Shown here: piece by piece, positions 1 through 10,602 of the stretch | Position numbering within the stretch: position 1 is the first letter of the stretch | How the letters are laid out: each line of letters opens with the position of its first letter | Assembly: GCA_037903475.1 (NCBI GenBank) | Contig: JBAJFG010000002.1 | Coordinates: forward strand, 5,025,501-5,089,500 | Length of the DNA: 64,000 bases | Reading direction: 5' to 3' | From: Ancylostoma caninum | Taxonomy: Eukaryota > Nematoda > Chromadorea > Rhabditida > Ancylostomatidae | Notes under the pieces: generated by a model | What the model was told of the DNA's origin: nothing | Seen by the model: the letters and a program-made list of their open reading frames with translations, nothing else | Database searches by the model: none | Translations under genes and position numbers: made by a program

Positions 1-1400
1 CGCCTCTGAAGTTGTGCGAATACTTAGCTATTCTCCATTTTTCTACTCATAAAAATTATTTCTCTGTTGGTACTGCGCTGACCCAATGCTGATCTACTAA
101 ATGCGCGAGCCGCCGTCAGCCAAATCGTTCGCTATCGTGTAAAGGATTGCAATTTTGAGGCTGTTATAATGGGGAATGATAAAAGGGTGTCTTTTCAACA
201 TGCAGACGAAAACCCACACTGTCTCAGCAACAGTGAGCAGCCTAGACTCCGAAACCCGATTGCCATAAATAGAAGGTGACATTGTGTTTGCGTTAAAATA
301 TGAAAGGGTCTACCTATTCAGTGATAAAGAGTGCTGCACACCCTAGACCTCCCTGCGGTTCACCGTAGACCTCCCTGCCAACGTCACGGAAATGACCATG
401 TAACGAACCAAGGAGAAAGGGATGGAATCTCTCCCTGAACCGCGCATAATCAGCCCCGACACTGTTTGAATACCACTCGTTCCTGTCAACGCAGCGTTCT
501 CTGGTGGAGAAAAGCTTCAGAAAACCTCAGAAACTGCGGTGAAGTTAAAATTTGTGTGACTCGCTTTTGTATCTCGCAGCGATTACTTGAACGAGGACAT
601 TTATTCATTGATGGAAGAATGTATAGCGTGTTATGCAACTCGTGGTAGTGCATTACTACGTTGACTAATTATTATTTATTGAATGTGCTCTTTAAGAACT
701 GAATGGCAGAATGCAGCAGAACCTTTAAAGGAAGCAGCCACGAAAAAAATTATTCGCCCAATTTTTAGCGCGATCTTGGGTTTCTAACTATGAGCAGCAT
801 GGATATGGTGGTGGATTTTGTCAGACCTCACGGTAAAATGGTTCTGGGGTGCTACCAATTTGCTGCGTTATAGCAATTCTTTAGGAATGACTTGAGCGGT
901 TTTCATACATTTTGTGATTCACGTTGTGGCACCGCGCGAGGAGTGACCCGTCACACCGCGAATCGGACCTGAAACATTCCGCTCTAGATTTGCCGTGCGG
1001 CAATACAGTAGATAACGCTGCCTTTATTCTATGTGATGATTCTTCTGCGCCACACAGGTTCTTATAAGGACGCATTTTTATTTCGACTCACGTTTCGACT
1101 GAATGTCGTCTTTACTGCCTGAAAGTGGTTCAACTTTTCCCTCTGCACCAAAGACCTAGACCACCAAAGACCTCGTCACCCCCGTTTCTTCAACTCATCC
1201 AAGTCAGATAATACTAAGCCTCCAGCTGACGGACGAACTCACCACGTGTCTCACCGATTTAATGGAGCAGGGTGCAACCGCAATATCAACTAATCGTCGA
1301 AGCTGGCGAATGGATACCGTATGCGTAGCCATGGTTGTTATAAGACATTGTTATTATCTCGACTATCTTAGAGCTCACATAGTGAAAGGAACGGCATGAG
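1..1400. other. No supported gene
   Basis: Only short open frames under 65 codons with no recognisable motif, signal or repeat. Nothing further is visible. Confidence 0.5.
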
Positions 1401-1401
1401 G

Positions 1402-1593
1402 TCACTGATATGTTAAACCGGGTGCGGCTTGTGTTCTCGGACAAGAAATTTTGATATCATATTTCTGCCTCGTCAAGGGACCGTGACGCCCACTGGGCCT
1501 AACATTCGAGTCTTCATCCCAGGTACTTTCTGCATCTAACGTCTCTACAAGAGACAGGAGTGCCAGGACGAAGACAAAACCAATTTTGATCAT
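1402..1593 (-). CDS. Candidate small secreted peptide
   Basis: Complete ATG-to-TGA frame of 63 codons. Residues 1-21 form a good signal peptide: a lysine near the start, hydrophobic core IGFVFVLALLSLV, then a likely cleavage near LDA-E. The predicted mature part (about 42 residues) is hydrophilic, with one cysteine, several prolines and a basic patch around RPSGRHG. I do not recognise a family. It could be a stand-alone peptide or a first exon; no convincing donor was found in the frame. A chance open frame remains possible given the lack of other coding context. Confidence 0.3.
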   Translation of the reverse strand: MIKIGFVFVLALLSLVETLDAESTWDEDSNVRPSGRHGPLTRQKYDIKISCPRTQAAPGLTYQ

Positions 1594-1769
1594 GGGCAGT
1601 AAGCTGTTCCCCAGTTCTTAGGGAAAGAAGGTATAGCCGCCAAGCGTATCCTATCTAATTTCTCTATCCTTCAAAACTCTCGCTGATCGATTTCTCAGCT
1701 AAAAACGTTGTCAAATACCTTGCGGCCTTTTCACGAAATTCGGCAAGGTGCTTGTAGGCTGGTACTCAC

Positions 1770-2108
1770 TCTAAAACCATCCAGTTTGGACATCAGTCGT
1801 AATGTGTTGCCAAGTTTTCTAATTAACGTTATCATAATGAAAAATCGCTTTGCTTGGATCGCTTTCGCATGAGCTATAAAGAAAAGTATTTGTCCGGTGG
1901 CATAGGCCGCATCCTGTAGATATCTGTTCATTTCTGCTGTTCGGGATGGGGGCAGTGCGAAAAGCCACAACACCTCAGGTGATTTCTTAGCCGAAATTTC
2001 ACTTTCGAGCTCCAGGATGGTACACCTTATATCGAAGTCATTTCCGCCATGGTCCTCTTTCCTATGTTCTCCTAGTGAAATCACAATCACGACGAGTATG
2101 ACGCTCAT
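1770..2108 (-). CDS. Candidate coding exon of an unknown protein
   Basis: From an ATG at 2108 the frame runs 113 codons to a canonical donor (TTTTAGA|GTGAGT) at 1770/1769. The start is hydrophobic (MSVILVVIVISLG), so it could be a signal peptide or membrane segment. The rest is mixed polar and hydrophobic with good amino-acid balance (EISAKKSPEVLWLFALPPSR, and RKLGNTLRLMSKLDGFR at the end). The frame is open upstream to 2246. No family was recognised and no partner exon was found downstream; the gene on this strand ahead of 1593 may or may not be linked. Confidence 0.25.
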
Positions 2109-2359
2109 GGTTACGTAAACCTGAGGACGATTAATAAAGAGGTGAATAATCTCAACGTGATCACCGAGGATACCTAACGAAATACCGCTGCGGCAGAAAA
2201 TAGCATACAAAGGGGTGACAACGAAAGAAGTGTGCTGTTGGGACACCTAAGAAGGTTTGGACAGTTTGAAGCTATGGCTTTCGTCTATGAAGCATGCAAA
2301 CAAGTACCCACGGGAGCAGAAAGGGAGTGGAGAAATTACTGTCTGCACTAACGATTCAT

Positions 2360-3935
2360 CAGTCTTCTTCTTGAGGGTTTGTCCTGTTCGTTTTTCTTGA
2401 GGGTTTGTCCTGTCCGCATTCCTGATCTTCAAACGCCATTTCGCTCTAATGTGCGCGTGGTCTGGGCGAGCATCCACTTGCTTCAGGTCGGCATGCAGTG
2501 TGTATAGCCAAACTGCTTCGGCCGCTCCTTTGGCTGTTTTCCCGGTACTTTGCGATCAAAGCCTGCTTTGCAGACGGTCTCTTGGCTCGCCAAACGTGGC
2601 CGTGTCATCTAATGTGCGTTCCCGGAGCTTGTTGGCAATCGGAGCGATACCGACTTGCTCTCGGATTATTTCGTTGTGGATGCGGGCTGCATCGTAACAT
2701 CTTCATTTCCATCACACGCAAACGGCGTTCCCGTTTGCGTGTGATTTCCCTTCCCTACTGGTTAACACTCTGCGCTTGACAATGCAGCGGATCAAAAAAT
2801 CGCGACACACCATTAACTTAAAGCGGACAAGGATTTCCTTATCGCACAGCACTCCTGTCATCGAGCGCCACTTCAACCAAGCAGAGGTACGCGAGAACTT
2901 CTTCATTGCTAGGCTGCCACCGACTGAGCGTTGAGCTGAGATACTTGAATTAGTCGGTTCTCGGGAGGTTACTACCATAAACCTGGATGGTGATGAGCTC
3001 GTTCTTATCAGTCGTCATGTCTTTTAACGTTGAGCTGGAGAAGACTGAACTGCGCCAGATGCTCGCTCCAGGCCTTCATCTGCTCTTCAAGGTCATCCTT
3101 CTGTTTCGAGGCGAGCATGACGTCATTTGCGTATAGCAGAGTCTATGATATTATACTCTGAAGTCCTTCGTAACAGAGTCCATGACGGCGACGAAGAGCA
3201 GGGGTGAGACGGCTGACTCTTGATGAACGCTAACGGAGATAGGAAATCTCGCCGACGTGCCTGCGGCCGCTTGCAATGGACTTCTTGGGGCGGCATACAG
3301 AGTCTTGACCCACACAATGAGCTCTTCAGGAAAGCCATGCCGACGCAGCGAGTACCAGATGGGTTCCGGGGGGGGGAATCCGTCGGAGGTCTTTTCCAGA
3401 TCGAGGAAGGTGAGATGAAGTGGTTTCTGCCTGCCTCGATGCGTCGCGATCATCAGGCGCCTCACATGGATTGCATCCGTTGTTTCGCAGTTGGCAACGA
3501 AACTACACTGAATCGTGGAAACTTGGATTCGGTAGTCGATAATGTGGCCGAATATCTCCATACTGTGAGGCAGCAGACGTATGAGCCAATAATTTGCACA
3601 GTCCGCAGGGTCGCATTTTCTATTCCAGATCGGGATTGTAGTGCTCCTTGGTCATTCCACAATTTTTTCTCCATGCTCTTTCTATGCTCTCTTTCAGACC
3701 GATGAACGCCGTTAGCCATTCAGCTGAGTTCCAATGCCTTGATATCCACCCTTCCGCCGCCACATTATCGGCACCCATCGCTTGCTCTGGCTTCATTCGC
3801 TCCTGCGAAGCTATGGGTTCGTTCACGGTTATGGGCTGAGTAGGACCGTAAGTTGGTGGTAGTTGTGAAATGGGTGAATGGCTGAATACTTTTGTCGAGA
3901 TTTCCTCGAAGTAGTTACACGATCTTTGCTTCGCC
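2360..3935 (-). mobile_element. Decayed RTE-type non-LTR retrotransposon, family B
   Basis: Fragments of a reverse transcriptase on the minus strand broken by frameshifts. Recognisable pieces: SRHWNSAEWLT (3826-3620), RQKPLHLTFLDLEKTSDGF (3561-3151, the palm strand where LEKAFD is usual) and WLKWRSMTGVLCDKEI (2978-2712). The same landmarks occur in the plus-strand copy at 19880-26456, so both belong to one family. Endonuclease sequence is absent, consistent with 5' truncation. The 3' end near 2360 keeps the glutamate-rich tail coding seen at the end of the other copy. Not functional. Confidence 0.75.
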
Positions 3936-6590
3936 TTGTTTCTGAACGACTCATCGGTGAAGCTAAGAATTTCCGATGTTCATGCAGGAATCGAGGGAGG
4001 CTAGGAGTATCTGTCCACTACAACGCGAAGTTGAGGAAACGACGAGGTTGCCGAAAAGACACAAGTCCATTCTGATGAAAGCGAGCATGTCCCGCGTGAA
4101 AAAAGCAAGACGAGAAGAAGGCGAAGCCAAATAGAGACGACAACGTATACAAGATTTCCTAGACCATGTTACCAAAATGGGGGAAGAGTTTGCAAGACTT
4201 CCTTTTCGTAAGTTGGGCGAGACAAGTGACGGGGTCGAGCAATGGATCGTTTGTGCATTCTGCGATTCTGTAGCTCTTGTTCGCATGTGACTCAGGAAGA
4301 CGAGCGGCATGAAACCATAAAAAGACGGGAGTGCTACAAGTTTTATTTGTCAAGTTATCGCAAGCCAGAACAGTGCAAGTTTTAGAACCGCTCATGCTGG
4401 TGTTGCGATCGAGTAAGGGACACAAGTTGTTTCCATGTCTCACGACGAGGAACATCGTAAGTTTTTGTGCGCTGTACCGGACCAACTAGAGCAGCACGTG
4501 TACACTAGATATTCTTCAGAGGCAGTAAATGTAGATATGTTTTTGCACATCAAATCGATGTTATTCAACAAATTGCGAGAATCAGAGAAGCAGACGAGAC
4601 CTTGATATAGGAAACACATAGGCAGGTCACGGCTTGCGGGTGGGCAAGCTGGGCTTCATAAAAATGGTAGTAAACAGGGAGGACTTCGTACGGGACGAGG
4701 TGGTGCCCTGGGAACTAATATGGCTGCCAAAACTGCACGGATTGACTTGAAATCTTCGGTGCAATGAGAATTAAGGGAGTACCCGATTTGAAAGAAAACA
4801 GTTCAGAAGTATATGGATTAAAAAAGTGTATGCTCATGTTCACTCTTTGATTGAGTGAGTAGTGTAGTTCTAGAGTTGCAGGGCTCTCCAGTCATGTCGA
4901 AACTTGATAGATTGAATGAAATTTGGGATGCTCATGATGCGCACAATAAATTTTTCAAGAAAGATACAATATTTATGTGAATTAAGGAATTGTATGCTCG
5001 GTAAAGGGCGGTAAGCCTACCGAAAACAGAAAGCAAGACAGGTTGACCCTATCTGAGCATAATTTTCCTATTGAAACACATGAGTTTCCAGCCTCGTTCC
5101 AAATACCGATACCAGCCTGCAAGTACTATTATACGCCCCACACTTTTTAACTGATCATCGCATCTTATTCGAGTTATTACCCTTTTCTGCACACAGTAAG
5201 CGCTGCTAACGCACCCCAAGCCAAACTGTGGACCCGTCTCATTGACACCTCCATTCTCGCTTTTACTTCCATTAAGACGGCTTCCTAAACTTTGCCTCAC
5301 CTTAACTTCATCTTGTAGCCTTGAAGTATGTGAACACAGGTACATACAAGGAGCCCGTTAAGTATAGATCGCTCAATTTCCTAACCTGCTCCAAAAAAAT
5401 ATTAGGACGATATATTCACTAACTGTTTTAATCAGGCATTAGTCATCATTATGTAAAGTGCTGCTCAAAGGCGTCTGCTCTGGCCCTGGTGCAGGCCTTC
5501 AGTCGCCGCTCTAGTTATACTTCAGTCGACCGCGAGAGGAATTGGAAACGTCGGGGTCACAGGAGGGGAAGTGGATTTTGAGGCCCGATGAGAGCCTAAT
5601 CCTGTGACGGGCTGGATCACTCTGTGCAGCTGTGTCTCATGATCGGTGCAAGAGGCTCATGTTGTGATATGGCTTCCTGACATGAAAAAAAAACATGCGT
5701 CACATCAATTTTTGCCAACTTCATAAAAACTAATCAAACAATACTCATTTGCTCACCACCTACTTCTTCGAGGTACTACGAGTACAGTAGTTGCGTCGGC
5801 TTCCACAGAATTCAAGCAGATTTCACAGCGAAAACTTTAATGTCATCAAAAGCAAGACTGAGGAGGCAGGGGCAAGGATTCCCTCTGAATTTTTTTTTGC
5901 TTAATCCATGTTCCATCCCCAATCAATCTGACAATATGTATCCTTCCTCAGAGCGTTCAGCAACTGCACAGCTTCAGCTGAAGTTTCGGTCCTCCGAACA
6001 ATGTCTGTGGAAATGTTTCAGTAGGAACTCGAATTCGAGCTACGCGATCGAATTTGACCGAATTGTCGCTGACGATACTTTTCTTGATGATGCCACGTCA
6101 ACGTGAGGTGCAAATGGATCGAGGTCTTTTTGGTTTCTGGGGTGACTGCCTTACTAGTACTGTCTTTCTCGAGAAAGGTAGCAAAGCACTGGGGTCAGTG
6201 ATGACGGTACAATGACAACATCTACTTATAACTTCTGAAGGAGTCTAAGGACAGGATCAAAACTCCAACGCTATTTAAAGAAGCGACTAACTATCGTAGT
6301 ATTACAAAAGGCAGGCGACATCCACTTTCTTATTTTCTTTTAAGTACTTAAAAAAGCGATTCATACTTAGCAGCCACTCTGTAATCATTCTTTCTGGAGT
6401 AATCGAATTTCTAATCGCTTTCGCAACCAAACAATTCCCGCACACTCCAGCAAATAGTACTCGCCAAAGCTGGGTTTTTAGTTTTGTTCTCTAAAATTTG
6501 TTATTCGAGTAATTATTACACTGCTGTGTTTTCGTAAGTTCATTGGTTTTATTTTTTTTATTTATTCAGTTCTAGGTACAACTAGACGGC
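3936..6590. other. Intergenic, no supported gene
   Basis: No gene recognised. At about 4150-4450 on the plus strand, broken frames show cysteine spacings (CAFCDS, RRECYK, SCWCCDR) loosely like zinc knuckles of LTR-element Gag proteins, but too degraded to name. The rest is AT-rich sequence without structure I could identify. Confidence 0.4.
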
Positions 6591-9370
6591 ATACCCGGAT
6601 CGCTCGGGGATTTTACTTCCCCCGGTATTTCCCACTGGTGTGGATAGTTAGTGATACCTATACATTCATTCATTTGCCTGTGCCCAAGATGGACGGTCGA
6701 CTTTCTTCGCTCAACATACCCTGCATTCGCACATCGGAGGATCTCGAGGAAAATATGGAAGAGTTGGTCAAACTCAACGAAGAGGAAAGGTTTCTATTTA
6801 CTACATTCTTCAATTTCGCCAAGGCAGATTATAAGAGAATGAATGAAGAATTGTTGACTGTTAATTGGGAAACGATATTCGATGGATTTTCGTGCATAGA
6901 CGATTTATACGAAAGTTTCTGCCGTTTAGTATCCAGCACTGTTAACAAATACGTCCCTATAATGCGCAGGCGAGAAGGTGTAAACTATCCAGCTCATATC
7001 AAACGATTGTTTAGATTCCTTTTTAAACGCCTCCACAAAAGAAATGTGATGGAGAAGTATGCAAAAGTGTCCTCTAAACTCCCTAGACTGATCGAAAAGT
7101 TTTCGAGAAATCGTGAAAGAAAAACCATACTATCTAAGAACAATAGGGAACTCTTCAGATTTATCGAGTATCGCTTGAGAGAACGAAAGACAAGGTTTCC
7201 CTCATTTTTTGACGAACATGGAAATGCACTCACTACAGATTCTTCAAAGAGCGAAATTTTTGCCGACTACTTCAGCTCGGTTTTCACACCCGATAATGGT
7301 CATTTCCCTTCCTTACAGAATAAATCGCAAAGAAGTCTTAGTTCTTTTACCATCTACCCTGAAACAGTGCTGAAAGTCTGCAAAAAGCTAAAAATCTCAT
7401 ACTCCGACACTTTCGATGGCATACCGCAAGCCATTTTCCGGAAATGTTGTGATGCCCTTAAAGTACCCCTTGCACACATTTTTAACTTTTCCCTTCGCCT
7501 CGGTACAGTCCCTGCCCTTTGGAAAATGTCAATCATTACCCCAGTTAACAAGACCCCATCACCAAAACAGCCATCCGACTACCGCCCAATTTCCATCACT
7601 AGCACTGCAGCTAAGATAATGGAACGGTGTATAAAAGCCAAAATTGACGCGCATCTATGCAAGGAGAACATACTACCTCCCCAACAGTTTGGATTTCGTA
7701 GTAAAATGTCCACGTGTGACCAACTACTGGATTGCATTCATGATTGGTTCAAGCAATTGTCTTCAAAAAGGCTTGTTGATGTGGTGTATTACGACATATC
7801 AAAAGCGTTTGACACTGTGTCTCACGAGAAGCTGCTTTGGAAGTTAGATAATGTCGGCATACGTGGTAATCTCCATGCATGGATTCGCTCTTTTTTGACT
7901 GACAGATCTTTTTGTGTTAAAATTGGTAAGAGCTTGTCAACTCTACGGGAGGTAACAAGTGGGGTTCCGCAGGGTAGCGTTCTTGGTCCAATTCTTTTTC
8001 TCATTTACATTTATGACCTTCCGAAGAATTGTGAACTGCCGAATGATATCAAACTGGCAATGTTCGCAGACGACATCAAGATGTTCTCTGAATACTCAGT
8101 CGAAGAGGTTGATAGTGCCACAAAAAAGCTACAAAATGCAATAAACAAGCTTGTCGTTTATATGAACTCATGGCAGCTAAAAATCTCTGAGCAAAAGACT
8201 TGCGTACTGCATTTGGGAAAAAGAAACCCAAGAAGAAAATATTTTCTTTCGGAAAACACCCCCATCAGGAATGTGAAAAATATCAGAGATTTAGGAATAC
8301 AGATTGACGAAGGTCTTCAATTTGGATCGCATTATAACAAAATCACCGCAGCTGCTAAATGCGCTATGTTCCGAATCTTGAGAATTTTCAAAAGTAAAGA
8401 CGTCAATGTTCTTACTAGGATGTTTAAAGTGTATGTACGACCTATAATAGAATATAACTCACAAGTATGGAATCCATATATGAAGAAACACATCGACCTT
8501 CTCGAGAGTATTCAGAGGACATACACAAGACTGGTATTTTATCGATGCTTCCCAGAACATAAACAACTGAGAAAACTCCCTTCATATGAGAAACGTTTGA
8601 AGAAGTTAAAACTTGACTCATTAACTTTTAGAAGAAAACTTATCGACTTATGCTTTCTTCATAAGCTAGTTAATGGTCAGGTAAGTTTGCAGTTTTCGAA
8701 ATACTATGTGCTTAAGCCTTGCTATGGCAGAGTGTCCACCTTTGAAACCTATTTTCCACCTTGTAAAGGTAATGGTTTCTCTCATTCATTTTTTCCGCGT
8801 ATGGCTAAGGTATTCCACTATCTGCCAAAAGGCTTTTTCAGGCAGCAGCACAACATGAAGACCTTGTCAAAAAATTACTCACTGAAACAAATTATGGAAG
8901 AGATACCGGGAGAATTCTAACACATCGAAATATTCTTATGTAACAGGAGGAAAACTCGAAATTAGGCGCTGACGTTTAGATATAAATTTATATAACTATT
9001 CTATCTGTGAGAGGAGCATCTGGAATACTAACATTCAGATCAGCTCACCTATTTCTTATTTGCAAAGGACACTGTGTTGGTTGACGGTAACGGCGAGGAA
9101 CCGGCAGGGAATGGAGCCCACGATAGTCCCTTCATTTGACCGCGCCCCAGTGCTGCGGTCAGATTCGAATGGTTTCGGGCAATGCAACTAACCAACCCTG
9201 TCAGTGGGAGCCGTTGTGGTACGATAGCTGGATCTAGTGTCTATGCAAGCTCTCAAATCTATCTATTCCAGTAACTCCTCATGACTATATAATTAACTCT
9301 ATGTACCTTCTTTCGAAGGGTCGCATTGTAAACTATTACAATGTAATAAATGAATGAATGAATGAATTCA
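6590..9370 (+). mobile_element. CR1-like non-LTR retrotransposon, 5' truncated
   Basis: Contains the 760-codon RT frame (6638-8920), about 430 bp of 3' UTR and a 3' tail of tgaa/atga repeats at about 9346-9366, a short-microsatellite tail like those of CR1/L2-group LINEs. The apurinic endonuclease that should precede the RT is missing or lies in unrecognisable sequence before 6638, consistent with truncated reverse transcription. The left boundary is approximate. Confidence 0.75.
6638..8920 (+). CDS. Reverse transcriptase of CR1-like LINE
   Basis: Uninterrupted frame of 760 codons (listed start is GTG; the real protein would begin upstream in the endonuclease). Residues about 70-130 read like the linker between endonuclease and RT (FNFAKADY..., NWETIF). 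RT motifs in order: SDYRPISITS, QQFGFRSKMST, DVVYYDISKAFDTVSH, SGVPQGSVLGPILFLIYI, and the catalytic FADDIKMF near residue 480. A C-terminal thumb-like region with YNSQVWNP and KRLKKLKL follows. It copies its own RNA into a nicked target. An intact frame of this length suggests a fairly young insertion. Clade assignment (CR1 rather than Jockey) is by overall motif feel. Confidence 0.85.
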   Translation: MWIVSDTYTFIHLPVPKMDGRLSSLNIPCIRTSEDLEENMEELVKLNEEERFLFTTFFNFAKADYKRMNEELLTVNWETIFDGFSCIDDLYESFCRLVSSTVNKYVPIMRRREGVNYPAHIKRLFRFLFKRLHKRNVMEKYAKVSSKLPRLIEKFSRNRERKTILSKNNRELFRFIEYRLRERKTRFPSFFDEHGNALTTDSSKSEIFADYFSSVFTPDNGHFPSLQNKSQRSLSSFTIYPETVLKVCKKLKISYSDTFDGIPQAIFRKCCDALKVPLAHIFNFSLRLGTVPALWKMSIITPVNKTPSPKQPSDYRPISITSTAAKIMERCIKAKIDAHLCKENILPPQQFGFRSKMSTCDQLLDCIHDWFKQLSSKRLVDVVYYDISKAFDTVSHEKLLWKLDNVGIRGNLHAWIRSFLTDRSFCVKIGKSLSTLREVTSGVPQGSVLGPILFLIYIYDLPKNCELPNDIKLAMFADDIKMFSEYSVEEVDSATKKLQNAINKLVVYMNSWQLKISEQKTCVLHLGKRNPRRKYFLSENTPIRNVKNIRDLGIQIDEGLQFGSHYNKITAAAKCAMFRILRIFKSKDVNVLTRMFKVYVRPIIEYNSQVWNPYMKKHIDLLESIQRTYTRLVFYRCFPEHKQLRKLPSYEKRLKKLKLDSLTFRRKLIDLCFLHKLVNGQVSLQFSKYYVLKPCYGRVSTFETYFPPCKGNGFSHSFFPRMAKVFHYLPKGFFRQQHNMKTLSKNYSLKQIMEEIPGEF

Positions 9371-9464
9371 TTCGAACCGCTCATCATTTCGGTAATCACC
9401 ATGTTAAACAATCACAGTAATATTTTTCCCCTGCACGAATGCGAGGAGGCCAATAAAGCCAGTG

Positions 9465-9560
9465 AATCGATAATTTTTTTCAGCAAAACGGTTGTTACAT
9501 TCGTGTTAAGCGTGTTGGAGAACCACAGTTAACATGTCACCCGTCTTCTAATGCAGGCAG
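9465..9560 (+). repeat. Fragment of a dispersed repeat shared with 18825-19260
   Basis: A segment here (cattcgtgttaagcgtgttg and neighbours, followed by gagaaccacagttaacatg) closely resembles units at 18840, 18965 and 19140. It sits just outside the 3' end of RTE copy 1, while the other copies sit beyond the 5' end of copy 2. Confidence 0.55.
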
Positions 9561-9737
9561 AAGAACCGATCACCTTGACCAACTTGACTCCCACTGATTT
9601 TCGGGTATTCCTAGCGGGCGCCAGCAATCCTTCCATTTGTCCCTCTTGCGAGCCTGAGTTGTCCAGTGGATTCTGTCCGTTCGAGGGACACGGAGAGCAT
9701 CGTATCTATCCTTGAAGGACCTCGTGAAGCAGTCTGA

Positions 9738-10602
9738 CTATCGGGTCGGTGGTCTTCCTGTCGTGCGCTTAACGTCCCGTGGAGTCCAGTCGCTGACGGC
9801 TCTTGTCCAACGGTTGTCGTTAAAACGCATCACGTGTCCGGCCCACCTAATCTTACTCAACTTGGCGTAAGCGGCAGCGTCCCTGATCTTCGATTGCTGA
9901 CGAAGGGTGGAGCTCCGTATTCCAGCCCTCACTTGCGTGAGGCGGGTTATTCCTAGCATCACCCTCTCGATGGAGCGTTCGATGACGTTGACCGCATTCT
10001 CATCCTGCTTGCGCAACGCCCAGGTTTCTGAGGCGTAGGTCAAAGCAGGGAGAACGGTTGTGTTGAAGAGGTGGGCACGGAGCCTGGTGTTCTTCGTCTT
10101 CTTCACTACGTCCTCGATGCTCTTGTAAGCTCCCCAAGCCGCTCGTTTCCTCCTGCCCAGCTCTGGAGCGAGGTCGTTCATCATGTTGACTTCCCGACCT
10201 AGGTATACGTAGCTGGAGCATTCGGATATGACCGTTCCGTTGAGCGAGAATGGGGCATCCGGGACCCATCCGTTCTTCATGAACATCGTCTTCGTCAGAT
10301 TCAGCTGGAGACCAATCTTTCCACACGCGTCCTCGAAGTCGGCCAGCATCTGTTTCGCTTCGCTGATGGTTGGTGTCATAAGAACAATGTCGTCAGCGAA
10401 GCGAAGATGAATAAGTCGCCGGCCATCAACTTGCACTCCCATGCTATCCCATTCCAGTTTCCGCATGACGTCCTCGAGAGTGGCGCTGAATAGTTTTGGC
10501 GACACGGTACGGTATCGCCTTGCCGAACCCCTCCCTTGACGTCGATGGTGATGTCGTCGTAGAATGGAGAAATCCTGGTCGTGAGTTGCTGTAGAGCTCA
10601 CG
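9738..10602 (-). pseudogene. RTE family A copy 1: C-terminal RT part
   Basis: Continuation of the RT past the insertion: TVSPKLFSATLEDVMRKL, FADDIVLMTP (catalytic DD), then thumb and a C-terminal region ending RTTGRPPTR. The open frame extends into the inserted element, so its first residues are not RT. A frame change near 10520 precedes TVSPKLF. Confidence 0.82.
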
